Notes: generated by a model not told the origin, from the letters alone. Counted from the first letter of the stretch, positions 29,334-38,230 are shown. The stretch: DNA of 64,000 nucleotides from an uncultured Clostridia bacterium (GCA_947385955.1 CANDNA010000005.1:62001-126000), one strand, 5' to 3'. Numbers and translations: made by a program.

Positions 29334-29737
29334 TGGTACTGTTTTTAGGGTTGTGTACCTGGCAGGATATCAGGACCGGCAGGATTTCTTTTATTGTAAT
29401 ATTGGTATTTGGTATCATTGGCATTGGTATCAATCTGATGATAAAATGTCCGCCTGTCCTGGTGTTTTGTAATATGCTTCCCGGTGTTGGCATCTTATTG
29501 TTTGGCAGACTGTCAGGAGAGCAGATTGGATATGGGGATGGGCTGGTTATGGTGGTGGCAGGTTTGTTTTTGAAAGGGAGAGGGGCAGTAAGCCTTTTTC
29601 TCACAGGACTTTTTATATGTGCCGCAGGCGGAATGATATTGTTTATGGCAGGAAAAGTAAACAGAAAATCATCCCTTCCCTTTCTTCCGTTTTTACTGGC
29701 CGGTTTGGGTGTGCAGATAGTATTTGTTTACAGATAA
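29306..29737 (+). CDS. Prepilin peptidase, A24 family, second copy
   Basis: A 143-residue membrane protein starting at ATG 29306 behind AGGAGGGAG, within the end of tadE. The catalytic Asp pair is in CTWQDIRTGRIS and in GYGDGLVMV (GxGD). It has four or five hydrophobic segments. It differs strongly from the first A24 peptidase of the operon, so it may process another subset of pilins (Flp versus TadE/TadF). Confidence 0.85.
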   Translation: MQEMFRYGLMVLFLGLCTWQDIRTGRISFIVILVFGIIGIGINLMIKCPPVLVFCNMLPGVGILLFGRLSGEQIGYGDGLVMVVAGLFLKGRGAVSLFLTGLFICAAGGMILFMAGKVNRKSSLPFLPFLLAGLGVQIVFVYR

Positions 29738-29765
29738 TAGAACACGGATGGCAGGGAGGAAAAAT

Positions 29766-30233
29766 ATGAAAAAGAAAAGACTCGGAGATGGATTGCGTGG
29801 CAGCTTTACCATTGAGGCATCTTTGATTTTGCCGGTTATCATTTTTCTGATTTGCAACATTTTATACCTGTCTTTTTTTCTGTATGATCAGTGTACCGTT
29901 TTACAGGGAAGTTATTGTACGGCTCTCCGGACAGAGAGGATGACCAGCGGGGCAGCGGAAAAGAAGATGGAGGCGGAGGAAAAATATGAGCAGGCGGTAA
30001 AAGAGAAGGTGGCAGCGGCAGTTTTGGAATATGAGATAGAAATATCAGAAGAAGGGGTATGTGTGGAAACGGAATTTACTGTGCGGGCTCCCGGAGAAAG
30101 TCTTTTTTACAGCGTTTGGAAAGAAAGGCAGGAGCAGAAAGCGGACACATGGGAACCGGCTTCCTTTATCAGAAGTTGCCGGAAAATAGAAAATATCTGG
30201 AATTTAATTTATGACAATAGAAAGTTTGTGTAA
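29766..30233 (+). CDS. TadF/TadE-like minor pseudopilin
   Basis: A 155-residue single-span protein. ATG 29766 follows CAGGGAGG. The N-terminus is basic (MKKKRLGDGLRG), then SFTIEASLILPVIIFLICN, the TadE/F signature with Glu five residues into the helix. The outside part is a Glu/Lys-rich helix (KKMEAEEKYEQAVKEK) followed by a strand-rich end. It is probably a minor component of the pilus. Confidence 0.8.
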   Translation: MKKKRLGDGLRGSFTIEASLILPVIIFLICNILYLSFFLYDQCTVLQGSYCTALRTERMTSGAAEKKMEAEEKYEQAVKEKVAAAVLEYEIEISEEGVCVETEFTVRAPGESLFYSVWKERQEQKADTWEPASFIRSCRKIENIWNLIYDNRKFV

Positions 30234-30268
30234 CGTGCTTTTTATTGTTCAGTCGGGGAATACATAGT

Positions 30269-31630
30269 ATGAGAGGAAAAATAAGATATCAGAAAGAACT
30301 GCAGAAAACTTATGTTATTGCAGAGGAATGTGAAAGGGACGGGGTAGAAAATTATTTTGGACAGATGGTGCTGCGCGGCGGGATCAGGGGGCTGTCAGGA
30401 TGTGAGATGCATCTGATAGACGGACAAAGGGAAATCTGGTATGACATTACCTGCATGCAGCCATTGGAACAGGTATTTGCAGTGAAGGAGATGGGATACC
30501 CGGATCTGAAAAATCTGTTGAGGCAGGTAATCCAGATCTCTGCAGAGATGGAAAAGTATCTGCTGGACAGCAGGCAGATTTGTTTTGAACCGGAATTTTT
30601 ATATTGGGATCTGGAAAAAGAACGGGCCATGTTTCTGTATGATTTCACTGAGGAAAAGCCGGAAAGCAATATTGTCAGACTGGCGGAGTTTATTTTGGAA
30701 AGAACCTGCCATGAAGATGAAGAGGCAGTAAACCTGGCTTATTTCTTTTATGAGTGTTCGGCCAAAGAAAGTTTTTCCTTAAAGGAAGTGGAACAATATC
30801 TGGAGAAAGATACTCAAAATACAGAATCAGAGAGAAAATTGTCTCAGGATCAGATACGGGAAGAACAGGACAGGAAAGAAGAAGTGGAGACATGGACAGG
30901 GCAGGAGAAAAAACAGGAGGAGACCCCTTTGATTTCTTTCCTTCCGGAAAATGCAAAATTCGGAAAACAAAAGGAAACAGGTCTGGTCTGCGTGGTTATG
31001 GCGGTGTTATGTGGAATTTCCTTTTTGATTTTCCGGCGGTATTATCTTATGACTGGTTGGGAAGAACTGATATGGGGCAGTATATCTGTCTGCTTTTTAT
31101 TGGCAGGCGGTTTATTTTTTCTGTATGGGTACAGAATGGGGAAAAGAGAGGACTGTATGGAGAAAAAGGATACCTGTAACAGCATGGCGGGAAATGGCCT
31201 TTCTGAAACAGACAGAAGTCTGAATCAGGAAGAGGAATTCTGGCAGTGGGATACAGAGGAAAAAAACACAGGCGGGAATAAAGAATACGACAGGGCGGCA
31301 GGTAAGACGTTATATGTTGGCAAGTCATCGTTTCACAGGGAATACAGCCTGACAGAGATAAAAAAAGGATCAGAAAAAGAATACGTGATTTCTTCTTATC
31401 CTTTTGTGATCGGAAAAGACAAAGAACGGGTAAATTTATCCATCAGAGAACATTCCGTCAGCAGAATCCATGCCAGATTACTGGAGAAAGACGGGAGCAT
31501 CTATATAGAAGATCTGCATTCTACCAATGGCACATATCTGAATGACCTGCCCTTAGAGCCCCATGACAGGGTAAAAATAAAAAGAGGAGATATTATTTTG
31601 TTTGGAAATGCCGAGTTTGCTTTCCGGTAA
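30269..31630 (+). CDS. DUF6382/FHA-domain protein, last gene of the Tad operon
   Basis: A 453-residue protein with three parts: a cytoplasmic N-terminal domain (about 1-180; resembles DUF6382), two membrane segments (about 237-255 and 268-289), and a C-terminal FHA domain (about 370-453) with the phosphothreonine-binding set HSVSRIHARLL and STNGTYLN. FHA domains bind phosphothreonine, so this protein may link pilus assembly to a Ser/Thr kinase; no kinase is in the window. I use ATG 30269 (GGGGA 9 bases before); TTG 30245 is possible. Confidence 0.78.
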   Translation: MRGKIRYQKELQKTYVIAEECERDGVENYFGQMVLRGGIRGLSGCEMHLIDGQREIWYDITCMQPLEQVFAVKEMGYPDLKNLLRQVIQISAEMEKYLLDSRQICFEPEFLYWDLEKERAMFLYDFTEEKPESNIVRLAEFILERTCHEDEEAVNLAYFFYECSAKESFSLKEVEQYLEKDTQNTESERKLSQDQIREEQDRKEEVETWTGQEKKQEETPLISFLPENAKFGKQKETGLVCVVMAVLCGISFLIFRRYYLMTGWEELIWGSISVCFLLAGGLFFLYGYRMGKREDCMEKKDTCNSMAGNGLSETDRSLNQEEEFWQWDTEEKNTGGNKEYDRAAGKTLYVGKSSFHREYSLTEIKKGSEKEYVISSYPFVIGKDKERVNLSIREHSVSRIHARLLEKDGSIYIEDLHSTNGTYLNDLPLEPHDRVKIKRGDIILFGNAEFAFR

Positions 31631-31637
31631 AAAGTAA

Positions 31638-31724
31638 GATATAATGAGCGTTAGTGAGGAGAGCATGCTTGTATGTTCGACGAACGGCGAATGATGATCA
31701 TAAATCGAAGATTTATGATATAAT
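31638..31724. repeat. Intergenic palindromic element flanked by 8-bp direct repeats
   Basis: The octamer GATATAAT occurs at 31638-31645 and 31717-31724. Between them lie GTTC-GAC-GAAC and the perfect palindrome ATCATAAATC-GAA-GATTTATGAT (31697-31719). No coding potential. It may be a small interspersed repeat; it also carries TATAAT elements that could serve the next gene. Confidence 0.45.
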
Positions 31725-31771
31725 AAAAAGGTACACAGGTTTGCAAAAAAATAAATAAGGATGAAAACAGT

Positions 31772-32767
31772 ATGAAGATTCATATTTATTATGGCGGACG
31801 GGGATTGATGGATGATCCGACTCTTTATGTGATTAATAAAATGCAGGAGGTTCTGGAAGAGCTTCGGGTGACAGTGGTGCGTTTCAATCTGTATGAAATG
31901 AAAAACAGTATTGCCACAGTGCCTCAGACATTAAAGGATGCTGACGGGATCATTCTTGCTTCAACGGTAGAGTGGCATGGAATCGGAGGATATATGCATC
32001 AGTTTCTGGATTCCTGCTGGCTGTACGGGGACAAAGAAAAGATCAGCCGGATTTATATGTGTCCTGTTGTGATGTCAACCACATATGGAGAACGGGAAGG
32101 AAAACTGGATCTTTCTGTAGCATGGGAGATTCTGGGCGGACTTCCCTGCAGTGGTATCTGCGGATATATTGCGGATACGGTCAGTCTGGAAATGGATAAG
32201 GAACTGACCAGATTGATTGAAAAAAAAGCAGAGAACATGTATCGGACTGTGAATCAGAAAATTTCCAGTTTTCCTGCCAGCAATCAGGTCATTAAACAGA
32301 TGGTATCGGTAACTAAGAATATAGATCTGACACCACAGGAATCAGAACAGCTTTCCCAGTATGTGTCCGATGAAAGCTATGTACAGAGACAGAAGGAAGA
32401 TATCCAGGAGCTGACAAGTCTGTTTAAGGGGATGCTTGAAAATCAGGATTTGAATGAAGAAAACTCATATCTTGAAGATTTTAGAGGGCATTTCAGACCA
32501 GGAGCAGGAATCAGGGCGGTATATCGTTTTCAGATTGATGAAAGGGAGAAGCCGCTGATTATAGAGGTGGACGGACCGAGGATGAATTGTTATTATGGAA
32601 ATGTCACAAGAGTGGATGTGGATATAAAAACAGGCAGTAATACCATGAATGATATTGTATATTCCAGAATGAGTTTTCAGAGGGCATTTATGAGTGGAAA
32701 TATGAAAACAAAGGGTGATTTTAAACTGCTTCGTGCATTGGATCAGATTTTTGTATTTCAGGAATAG
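31772..32767 (+). CDS. Flavodoxin-like / SCP2-domain fusion protein
   Basis: A 331-residue cytoplasmic protein. Residues 1-165 look like an NADPH-dependent FMN reductase/flavodoxin fold (MKIHIYYGGRGLMDDPTLYV, DADGIILASTVEWHGIGGYM, VMSTTYGEREG). Residues 235-331 resemble the SCP2 sterol-carrier fold (AVYRFQIDEREKPLIIEVDG, then MSGNMKTKGDFKLLRALDQI). SCP2 domains bind hydrophobic ligands. The P-loop for FMN phosphate is not clear, so redox activity is unproven. The HIT gene follows after 52 bases. Confidence 0.65.
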   Translation: MKIHIYYGGRGLMDDPTLYVINKMQEVLEELRVTVVRFNLYEMKNSIATVPQTLKDADGIILASTVEWHGIGGYMHQFLDSCWLYGDKEKISRIYMCPVVMSTTYGEREGKLDLSVAWEILGGLPCSGICGYIADTVSLEMDKELTRLIEKKAENMYRTVNQKISSFPASNQVIKQMVSVTKNIDLTPQESEQLSQYVSDESYVQRQKEDIQELTSLFKGMLENQDLNEENSYLEDFRGHFRPGAGIRAVYRFQIDEREKPLIIEVDGPRMNCYYGNVTRVDVDIKTGSNTMNDIVYSRMSFQRAFMSGNMKTKGDFKLLRALDQIFVFQE

Positions 32768-32819
32768 GCAGATCAGAAACAGGGAAAGGATGTCAGACAG
32801 GAAAGGGAGGAATAGAAGA

Positions 32820-33236
32820 ATGAAGAAGGAAAATTGTATTTTCTGTAAAATTGCAAATGGTGAAATTCCATCCAAAACATTGTATGAGGATGAGGAGTTT
32901 CGGGTGATTCTGGATCTCGGCCCCGCAACAAGGGGACATGCCCTTATTTTACCTAAAAATCATTTTGATAATCTGTATGAGTTATCAGATGAGGCGGCAT
33001 CCGGTGTAATGAAACTTGCCAGAAAAATGGCAGGGATTATGACAGAAAAGTTAAATTGTGACGGATTTAATCTGGTACAGAACAATGGAGAAACAGCAGG
33101 CCAGACGGTATTTCATTTTCATATGCATCTGATTCCCAGGTATAAGGATGACGGGCAGAGAATTAAAATCGGATGGGTACCGGGAGAACCTGACCAGGAT
33201 GAACTGGAAGAGATCAGAAAAACAATTACAGAATAA
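32820..33236 (+). CDS. HIT-family nucleotide hydrolase/transferase
   Basis: A 138-residue protein of the HINT branch, which hydrolyses adenosine phosphoramidates and related nucleotides. It begins KKENCIFCKIANGEIPSKTL, the classic HINT N-terminus with CxxC, and ends with the histidine triad FHFHMHLIPRY. ATG 32820 has GGGAGG 10 bases before. It is the last plus-strand gene before murG, which reads the opposite way. Confidence 0.92.
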   Translation: MKKENCIFCKIANGEIPSKTLYEDEEFRVILDLGPATRGHALILPKNHFDNLYELSDEAASGVMKLARKMAGIMTEKLNCDGFNLVQNNGETAGQTVFHFHMHLIPRYKDDGQRIKIGWVPGEPDQDELEEIRKTITE

Positions 33237-33323
33237 AGTCAATATTCGAAAATGATTATGTCCGATAAAAAATACAGGGCGGCTGCCTGTAGTATCATAA
33301 TAGGAAATACGGTTGATTTCCTA

Positions 33324-34397
33324 CTATGATGTATGAGCTGCCGCCTCGTTGATCAGTTTCATAATTGTCTGGATGGAACCAAGCTGATCGCTTTTACCCA
33401 TCGCATCAATATAGATCTGACGTGAAAAATACAGTTCGTGTACTTTCTCTACAAGAAGAGAATCTATCAGGTCATCTTCATCTATTACAAGGCTGAATCC
33501 CTGTGATTCAAAAGAGTGTGCGTTTAGTATCTGATCGCCTCTGCTGCTTTTGGCGGAAAGCGGGATCAGTACATTGGGTTTTTTCAGTGCCAGGAGTTCA
33601 CAAATGGCGTTGGCGCCTGCACGGGAAATGACCAGATCCGATAATGCAAACAGATCCTTTAATTCTGCTTTTACATATTCAAATTGCTTATATCCCGGTA
33701 CATTTAACAGCAGATTGTCAATTTTTTCTTTTCCGCAAATGTGGACTACCTGAAAATCTTCCAGAAGTTTGGGCAATGCTTCCCGGACAACTTTGTTAAT
33801 GGAAGCAGCACCAAGACTGCCGCCGATTACCATAATGACAGGTTTATTTGCCGTAAAACCACACAGATCCAGTGCGGCAATCCGGTTACCCTGACGAAGT
33901 TCCGCACGAATGGGAGAACCGGTGAGTACGGCCTTTTTTTCCGGCAGCATCTTCAGAGTTTCCGGGAAATTGCAGCAAACCTTATCTGCCACAGGAATGC
34001 ACAGTTTATTGGCAAGTCCGGGTGTCATATCAGATTCATGAATGATACAGGGAATGCCAAGAGAATGGGCAGCCCGTACCACCGGTACAGAAACAAAACC
34101 GCCTTTGGAAAATACCACATTGGGTCTGATCTGTTTCAGTATCTTTCTGGCCTCAGCATAACCTTTGATGACACGGAGCGGGTCCGTAAAATTTTTCAAG
34201 GCAAAATATCTGCGGAATTTACCTGTGGAAATACCATAGTAAGATATTTTGTAGTCCTCAATCAGCCTTTTTTCGATGCCGTCATAGGAGCCAATATAAT
34301 GAATCTCATAGCCGTTTTCCTGAAGAGAAGGAAACAGTGCAATATTAGGAGTAACATGCCCCGCGGTTCCACCGCCTGTCAAGACGATTTTTTTCAT
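33324..34397 (-). CDS. murG: UDP-GlcNAc:lipid I N-acetylglucosaminyltransferase (MurG)
   Basis: MurG adds GlcNAc to lipid I on the cytoplasmic face of the membrane, making lipid II for peptidoglycan. It has 357 residues, GT-B fold. Motifs are GGGTAGHVTPNIAL at the N-terminus, IHESDMTPGLAN at about 120, VIGGSLGAASIN at about 185 and SRAGANAICELLALKKP at about 260. The gene lies alone, not in a mur/div cluster, behind a small TSCPD gene 12 bases upstream. Many Lachnospiraceae carry such a stand-alone murG copy; whether another exists is unknown. Confidence 0.92.
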   Translation of the reverse strand: MKKIVLTGGGTAGHVTPNIALFPSLQENGYEIHYIGSYDGIEKRLIEDYKISYYGISTGKFRRYFALKNFTDPLRVIKGYAEARKILKQIRPNVVFSKGGFVSVPVVRAAHSLGIPCIIHESDMTPGLANKLCIPVADKVCCNFPETLKMLPEKKAVLTGSPIRAELRQGNRIAALDLCGFTANKPVIMVIGGSLGAASINKVVREALPKLLEDFQVVHICGKEKIDNLLLNVPGYKQFEYVKAELKDLFALSDLVISRAGANAICELLALKKPNVLIPLSAKSSRGDQILNAHSFESQGFSLVIDEDDLIDSLLVEKVHELYFSRQIYIDAMGKSDQLGSIQTIMKLINEAAAHTS

Positions 34398-34409
34398 AAT
34401 CGGAACCTC

Positions 34410-34655
34410 CTAAGAATTCTGTTTGATAGATTCCAGAGCCTGTGCAAGCTGATCAGGACAGGAAGTAGACTTGAAGCCGCATTTGATTCCTTTTAAACGT
34501 TCGATAGCCTCTTCTATTTTCATTCCTTTTACCAGACGGGAAATACCCTGCAGATTCCCATTGCATCCCCCTGAAAAAGATACGGATTCAATGATTCCGT
34601 TGTTCACATCAATATCTATTGCATTGGAGCATACGCCCTTTGGCACAAATCTCAT
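34410..34655 (-). CDS. TSCPD-domain protein (TIGR03905 type)
   Basis: An 81-residue protein with the TSCPD signature near its end (KSTSCPDQLAQALESI), preceded by SGGCNGNLQGISRL and VCSNAIDIDV. The three conserved cysteines suggest a metal or redox site. TSCPD also forms the C-terminus of B12-dependent ribonucleotide reductase; the free-standing form has no settled function. AGGAGGAATATTT precedes its ATG. First gene of the murG transcript. Confidence 0.82.
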   Translation of the reverse strand: MRFVPKGVCSNAIDIDVNNGIIESVSFSGGCNGNLQGISRLVKGMKIEEAIERLKGIKCGFKSTSCPDQLAQALESIKQNS

Positions 34656-34697
34656 AAATATTCCTCCTGAAAAGTATGTAATTTACAGATAAAAGAT

Positions 34698-34726
34698 ATT
34701 ATAACAAAATTTGACAACGGTTTCCA
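34698..34726 (-). promoter_or_regulatory. Sigma-A promoter for TSCPD-murG
   Basis: Minus strand: -35 TGGAAA (34726-34721), 17-bp spacer, -10 TATAAT (34703-34698), 43 bases before the start codon. Confidence 0.5.
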
Positions 34727-34765
34727 CTATTTCAAAAAATTTTAGCGAAATATGTAAAACGATTT

Positions 34766-34870
34766 TTGAACTGCAATAGCAGCAGCATGGTATAATATGG
34801 ACAGAAACAATGTTGCGCCGGGCGGAGAGAGTGTGCATCCCCCGGAGGGGCCGTGTCCGCCTGTGGGCTG
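34766..34870 (+). promoter_or_regulatory. Promoter and GC-rich structured leader of unknown class
   Basis: TTGAAC (34766-34771) and TATAAT (34791-34796), 19 bp apart, precede a GC-rich stretch unlike its AT-rich surroundings. GGCGGA (34821-34826) can pair with TCCGCC (34856-34861); inside, CCCC (34839-34842) pairs with GGGG (34847-34850) closing a CGGA loop. It lies 75-125 bases before the next gene. I could not match it to a known riboswitch or small RNA. Confidence 0.4.
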
Positions 34871-34945
34871 GTGACATATTTAATTTATGCAAAATAAGAA
34901 GAAGCGGTGCACTGACACAGTAAAATAGTTTTCGGGAGGTGTTTT

Positions 34946-35659
34946 ATGTTTTCGGGATTTTTTGTACATACTTATTTTATGGGAGCGGTTTTGGCATTAT
35001 TAGTATTGAGCATTTTGTTTCAGATTATAATCGGATTGCTGTACCGTAAAATAATTCGTGAAACAGACAATATGGCAGTGACAGAACATAAATTGCTCAA
35101 ACAGTGTAAACTGAAATTTTCCAATTGCTATGAACTGAATGAAGGGAATGTGAATGTGCCGGTTTTTGTGGACAAGTTTATCAGTCAGCTTCGTTTCGCC
35201 GGTATTTCTCTGACCAATATGTCTCATTTGTCAGGACAGTTTATGCTTTTGTCTGTGTTTGCGGCAGGTGTGGGAGCCTGTAAGGGAATTATAGACGGGG
35301 ATATGCTGGGTGAACTTCTGCCTTATTATATTGCCAGTTTGTTTGGATTGTATGCCTATTTTTCTGTTTCCTCTCTGGTGGATGCCAAAGGGAAAAAAAG
35401 CATGGTACGCACCAATCTGATCGATTATTTGGAAAATCATATGATAAAGCATCTGATACTGGCAAAAGAAGAGGAGATGCAGCCCTATATCATCAAAGAC
35501 AGTATAAAAGAGGCAGTGGAGGAATTACAGGAAACAGAAGAAGGACAAGAGGAAGAAGAAAGAAAAGAGAACGGATTGGTCAAACTGGAAAGCAGGCGTT
35601 CTTTCACAGAACAGGATCAGGAGGAGCTGGAGGAGCTGTTACAGGAATTTTTGGCATAG
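34946..35659 (+). CDS. Conserved-looking membrane protein, unknown function
   Basis: A 237-residue protein that I do not recognise. Membrane segments are at about 10-32 and 90-107, with a third at about 124-143. Between the first two is a cytoplasmic or outside helical region (HKLLKQCKLKFSNCYELNEG). The last 70 residues are very acidic (runs of Glu), ending EELEELLQEFLA. No enzyme motif. ATG 34946 follows GGGAGG. It stands alone between a structured leader and the pgi promoter. Confidence 0.7.
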   Translation: MFSGFFVHTYFMGAVLALLVLSILFQIIIGLLYRKIIRETDNMAVTEHKLLKQCKLKFSNCYELNEGNVNVPVFVDKFISQLRFAGISLTNMSHLSGQFMLLSVFAAGVGACKGIIDGDMLGELLPYYIASLFGLYAYFSVSSLVDAKGKKSMVRTNLIDYLENHMIKHLILAKEEEMQPYIIKDSIKEAVEELQETEEGQEEEERKENGLVKLESRRSFTEQDQEELEELLQEFLA

Positions 35660-35674
35660 CAAAAGGGACATGCC

Positions 35675-35703
35675 TTGAAAAAACAAGATGGCTTTGCTAT
35701 ACT
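35675..35703 (+). promoter_or_regulatory. Sigma-A promoter for pgi
   Basis: -35 TTGAAA (35675-35680), exactly 17 bp, -10 TATACT (35698-35703), about 50 bases before the pgi ATG. Confidence 0.65.
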
Positions 35704-35753
35704 GAAATCGTATCACGGTATCGTAAATCAATTCGTAAAAAGGAGCAGGAAAA

Positions 35754-37103
35754 ATGAGTAAAAAAGTTACGTTTGACTATGGAAAAGCGGCGCCTTTTAT
35801 CAGCGAGCATGAAGTGGAGTCCATGAAGAAGCTGGTAATGGATGCCAGAGAGCTTCTTCTTTCCAGAGAAGGCGCAGGCAATGATTTCCTTGGATGGATT
35901 GACCTTCCTGAGGCATATGACAAGGAAGAGTTTGCCAGAATCAAAAAAGCAGCAGAAAAGATACAGAAGGATTCGGAGGTGCTGCTGGTAATCGGTATCG
36001 GCGGATCTTATCTGGGGGCCAGGGCAGCCATAGAATTTTTAAGACACAGTTTTTATAATATGGTGGATAAGAGCATACGTAAGACACCGGAGATTTATTT
36101 TGTGGGAAATTCCATCAGTTCCACTTATATCAGACATTTGATGGATGTCATTGGAGAGCGGGATTTTTCCATCAATATGATTTCCAAATCCGGAACAACG
36201 ACAGAACCTGCCATTGCATTCCGTGTGTTCAAGGATATGATGGAGAAGAAATACGGCAAGGAAGAGGCTGCAAAGCGTATCTATGCTACAACTGACAAGG
36301 CAAGGGGATCTTTGAAGAGTCTGGCAACAGAAGAGGGATATGAAACTTTTGTTGTGCCGGATGATGTGGGCGGACGTTTTTCTGTTCTGACTGCAGTGGG
36401 ACTTCTGCCAATCGCAGTAAGCGGAGCTGATATTGATAAATTGATGGAAGGTGCACAGGCAGGAAGAAAGCAGGCAATAGAGGCAGCATTTGAGGACAAT
36501 GATGCACTGCAGTATGCGGCACTGAGGAATATTCTGCTGAGAAAGGGCAAGACTGTTGAGATTCTTGCAAATTATGAGCCCAGTGTTCATTTTGTATCTG
36601 AATGGTGGAAGCAGTTGTATGGCGAGAGTGAAGGAAAGGATCAGAAGGGTATTTTCCCTGCCAGCGTGGATCTGACAACGGACCTGCATTCCATGGGACA
36701 GTTTATTCAGGATGGTGCACGTATCATGTTTGAAACAGTGCTTAATGTGGAAACTTCCCGTGAGGAAATTCTGATTGGTGAAGAACCGGTGGATTTGGAC
36801 GGACTGAATTATCTTGCAGGAAAGAGTGTGGACTTTGTCAATAAGAGTGCTATGAACGGAACCATTCTGGCACATACAGACGGACAGGTTCCCAATCTGA
36901 TCGTTAATATACCGGAGGTTAGTGAATATTATCTGGGTCAGTTGTTCTATTTCTTTGAGTTTGCATGCGGTGTCAGCGGTTATCTGCTGGGTGTAAATCC
37001 GTTTAATCAGCCGGGTGTGGAGAGCTACAAGAAAAACATGTTTGCTTTGCTTGGAAAGCCAGGCTTTGAAGCACAGAGAGAAGAACTGTTAAAGAGATTA
37101 TAA
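35754..37103 (+). CDS. pgi: Glucose-6-phosphate isomerase
   Basis: Interconverts glucose-6-phosphate and fructose-6-phosphate in glycolysis and gluconeogenesis. It has 449 residues, the short Gram-positive type. Signatures are [32 protein letters not shown] (phosphate-binding SxSGTT loop) and [18 protein letters not shown] at the C-terminus. Start ATG behind AAGGAGC. The following dehydrogenase gene begins 4 bases after its stop, so they are co-transcribed. Confidence 0.96.
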   Translation: MSKKVTFDYGKAAPFISEHEVESMKKLVMDARELLLSREGAGNDFLGWIDLPEAYDKEEFARIKKAAEKIQKDSEVLLVIGIGGSYLGARAAIEFLRHSFYNMVDKSIRKTPEIYFVGNSISSTYIRHLMDVIGERDFSINMISKSGTTTEPAIAFRVFKDMMEKKYGKEEAAKRIYATTDKARGSLKSLATEEGYETFVVPDDVGGRFSVLTAVGLLPIAVSGADIDKLMEGAQAGRKQAIEAAFEDNDALQYAALRNILLRKGKTVEILANYEPSVHFVSEWWKQLYGESEGKDQKGIFPASVDLTTDLHSMGQFIQDGARIMFETVLNVETSREEILIGEEPVDLDGLNYLAGKSVDFVNKSAMNGTILAHTDGQVPNLIVNIPEVSEYYLGQLFYFFEFACGVSGYLLGVNPFNQPGVESYKKNMFALLGKPGFEAQREELLKRL

Positions 37104-37107
37104 TAAG

Positions 37108-38064
37108 ATGAAACTTGTGATTTTGGAACGAAACAGTCTGGGAACCGATATTGATGTAAGCTGTTTTGAACAGTTTGGTGATGTAACGATTTACGGCAAT
37201 ACTGTCCGGCATCAGGTAGCTGAGCGGGTAAGGGATGCGGAAATCATTATGAGCAATAAGGCGCCGCTGGAGGAAGAGACTTTAAAGGATGCGTCTTCCG
37301 TAAAGCTGATCTGTCTGTTTGCTACCGGATATGACTGTGTGGATCTGGAGTACTGCAGGAGCCGGGGAATCAAAGTGGCCAATGTGGTGGATTATTGTAC
37401 GGATGCAGTCAGTCAGCATACGTTTGCCATGCTGTTCTATCTTCTGGAGCATCTTCGGCATTATGATGAGTATGTAAAAAGCGGTGCCTATGGTGCGCAG
37501 GATCGTTTTTCTAATTTTGATCGGCCTTTTACTGAGCTGAACGGGAAAACATGGGGCATTGTGGGAATGGGGCACATAGGCAGAAAAGTGGCTGCCATTG
37601 CACAGGCATTTGGATGCCGGGTGATCTTTTATTCTGCATCCGGCAAGAGTACCTGCACTGATTATGAGCAGGTGGATTTGGATACACTGCTGGCATCCTC
37701 TGATGTTCTGTCTCTTCATTGTCCGCTCAGTGAGAGGACGAGAGGGCTGATTGACAAAAAAGCATTGGAAAAAATGAAAAAGACGGCTATTTTGTTAAAT
37801 GTGGCCAGAGGCCCGGTAATCAATAATTCGGATTTATATTGGGCGCTTCAAAATGAAGTGATAGCCGGGGCCGGGCTGGATGTACTGGAGAAGGAGCCGA
37901 TTGCCTCTGATAATCTGCTGGGAAGGGTACAGGACAGCAACAGACTGTTGATTACGCCTCATATGGCCTGGGCGACAACCGAAGCCAGAACCCGTATTGT
38001 AGAAGAAGTTTGTCGGAATGTAGAGGCATATCTGCAGGGAAAAGACAGAAATATTGTCACATGA
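37108..38064 (+). CDS. D-isomer-specific 2-hydroxyacid dehydrogenase
   Basis: A 318-residue NAD(P)-dependent enzyme that reduces 2-keto acids or oxidises D-2-hydroxy acids. The NAD site is GIVGMGHIGRKVAAIA. Catalytic Arg is in LNVARGPVIN, Glu in LDVLEKEP and His in ITPHMAWATTEAR. It resembles glycerate/hydroxypyruvate and phosphoglycerate dehydrogenases, but there is no ACT domain as in serine-pathway SerA. The substrate is not deducible. It lies just upstream of the uronate island but ends in a terminator, so it belongs with pgi. Confidence 0.88.
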   Translation: MKLVILERNSLGTDIDVSCFEQFGDVTIYGNTVRHQVAERVRDAEIIMSNKAPLEEETLKDASSVKLICLFATGYDCVDLEYCRSRGIKVANVVDYCTDAVSQHTFAMLFYLLEHLRHYDEYVKSGAYGAQDRFSNFDRPFTELNGKTWGIVGMGHIGRKVAAIAQAFGCRVIFYSASGKSTCTDYEQVDLDTLLASSDVLSLHCPLSERTRGLIDKKALEKMKKTAILLNVARGPVINNSDLYWALQNEVIAGAGLDVLEKEPIASDNLLGRVQDSNRLLITPHMAWATTEARTRIVEEVCRNVEAYLQGKDRNIVT

Positions 38065-38091
38065 TTTCCGTATGTGGAAATACAGATAAAG

Positions 38092-38143
38092 AGCGGAGCC
38101 GTAAGGCAGAACTGCGGGCAATAACAGCGGCTCTGCTTTTTTT
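38092..38143 (+). terminator. Intrinsic terminator of the pgi transcript
   Basis: AGCGGAGCCG (38092-38101) pairs with CGGCTCTGCT (38128-38137), one G-U pair, followed by seven T. It opens the 367-base gene-free stretch 38065-38431, which otherwise holds the regulatory module listed next. Confidence 0.8.
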
Positions 38144-38230
38144 ACAGTCAGATCCGGAAAGGTTTTCCGGGACTCAAAGTGGAGATTTGCAGAACCGAAA
38201 TTATGTTAAAATGCAGGGATATTGTAAAAA

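Noticed and set aside
33278-33345. Imperfect long inverted repeat between HIT and murG (GGCGGC/GCCGCC outside, CATAATAGGAAAT/ATTTCCTACTATG inside)
   Set aside because: Could be a shared terminator, but it has a mismatch, no T run on either side, and its outer arm is inside murG; not strong enough to list.
34856-34872. CCGCC-TGTGGGC resembling the 3' part of ZTP riboswitches
   Set aside because: The conserved 5' domain and exact CCGCCTGGGC core are missing, and the downstream gene is not a purine or folate gene.
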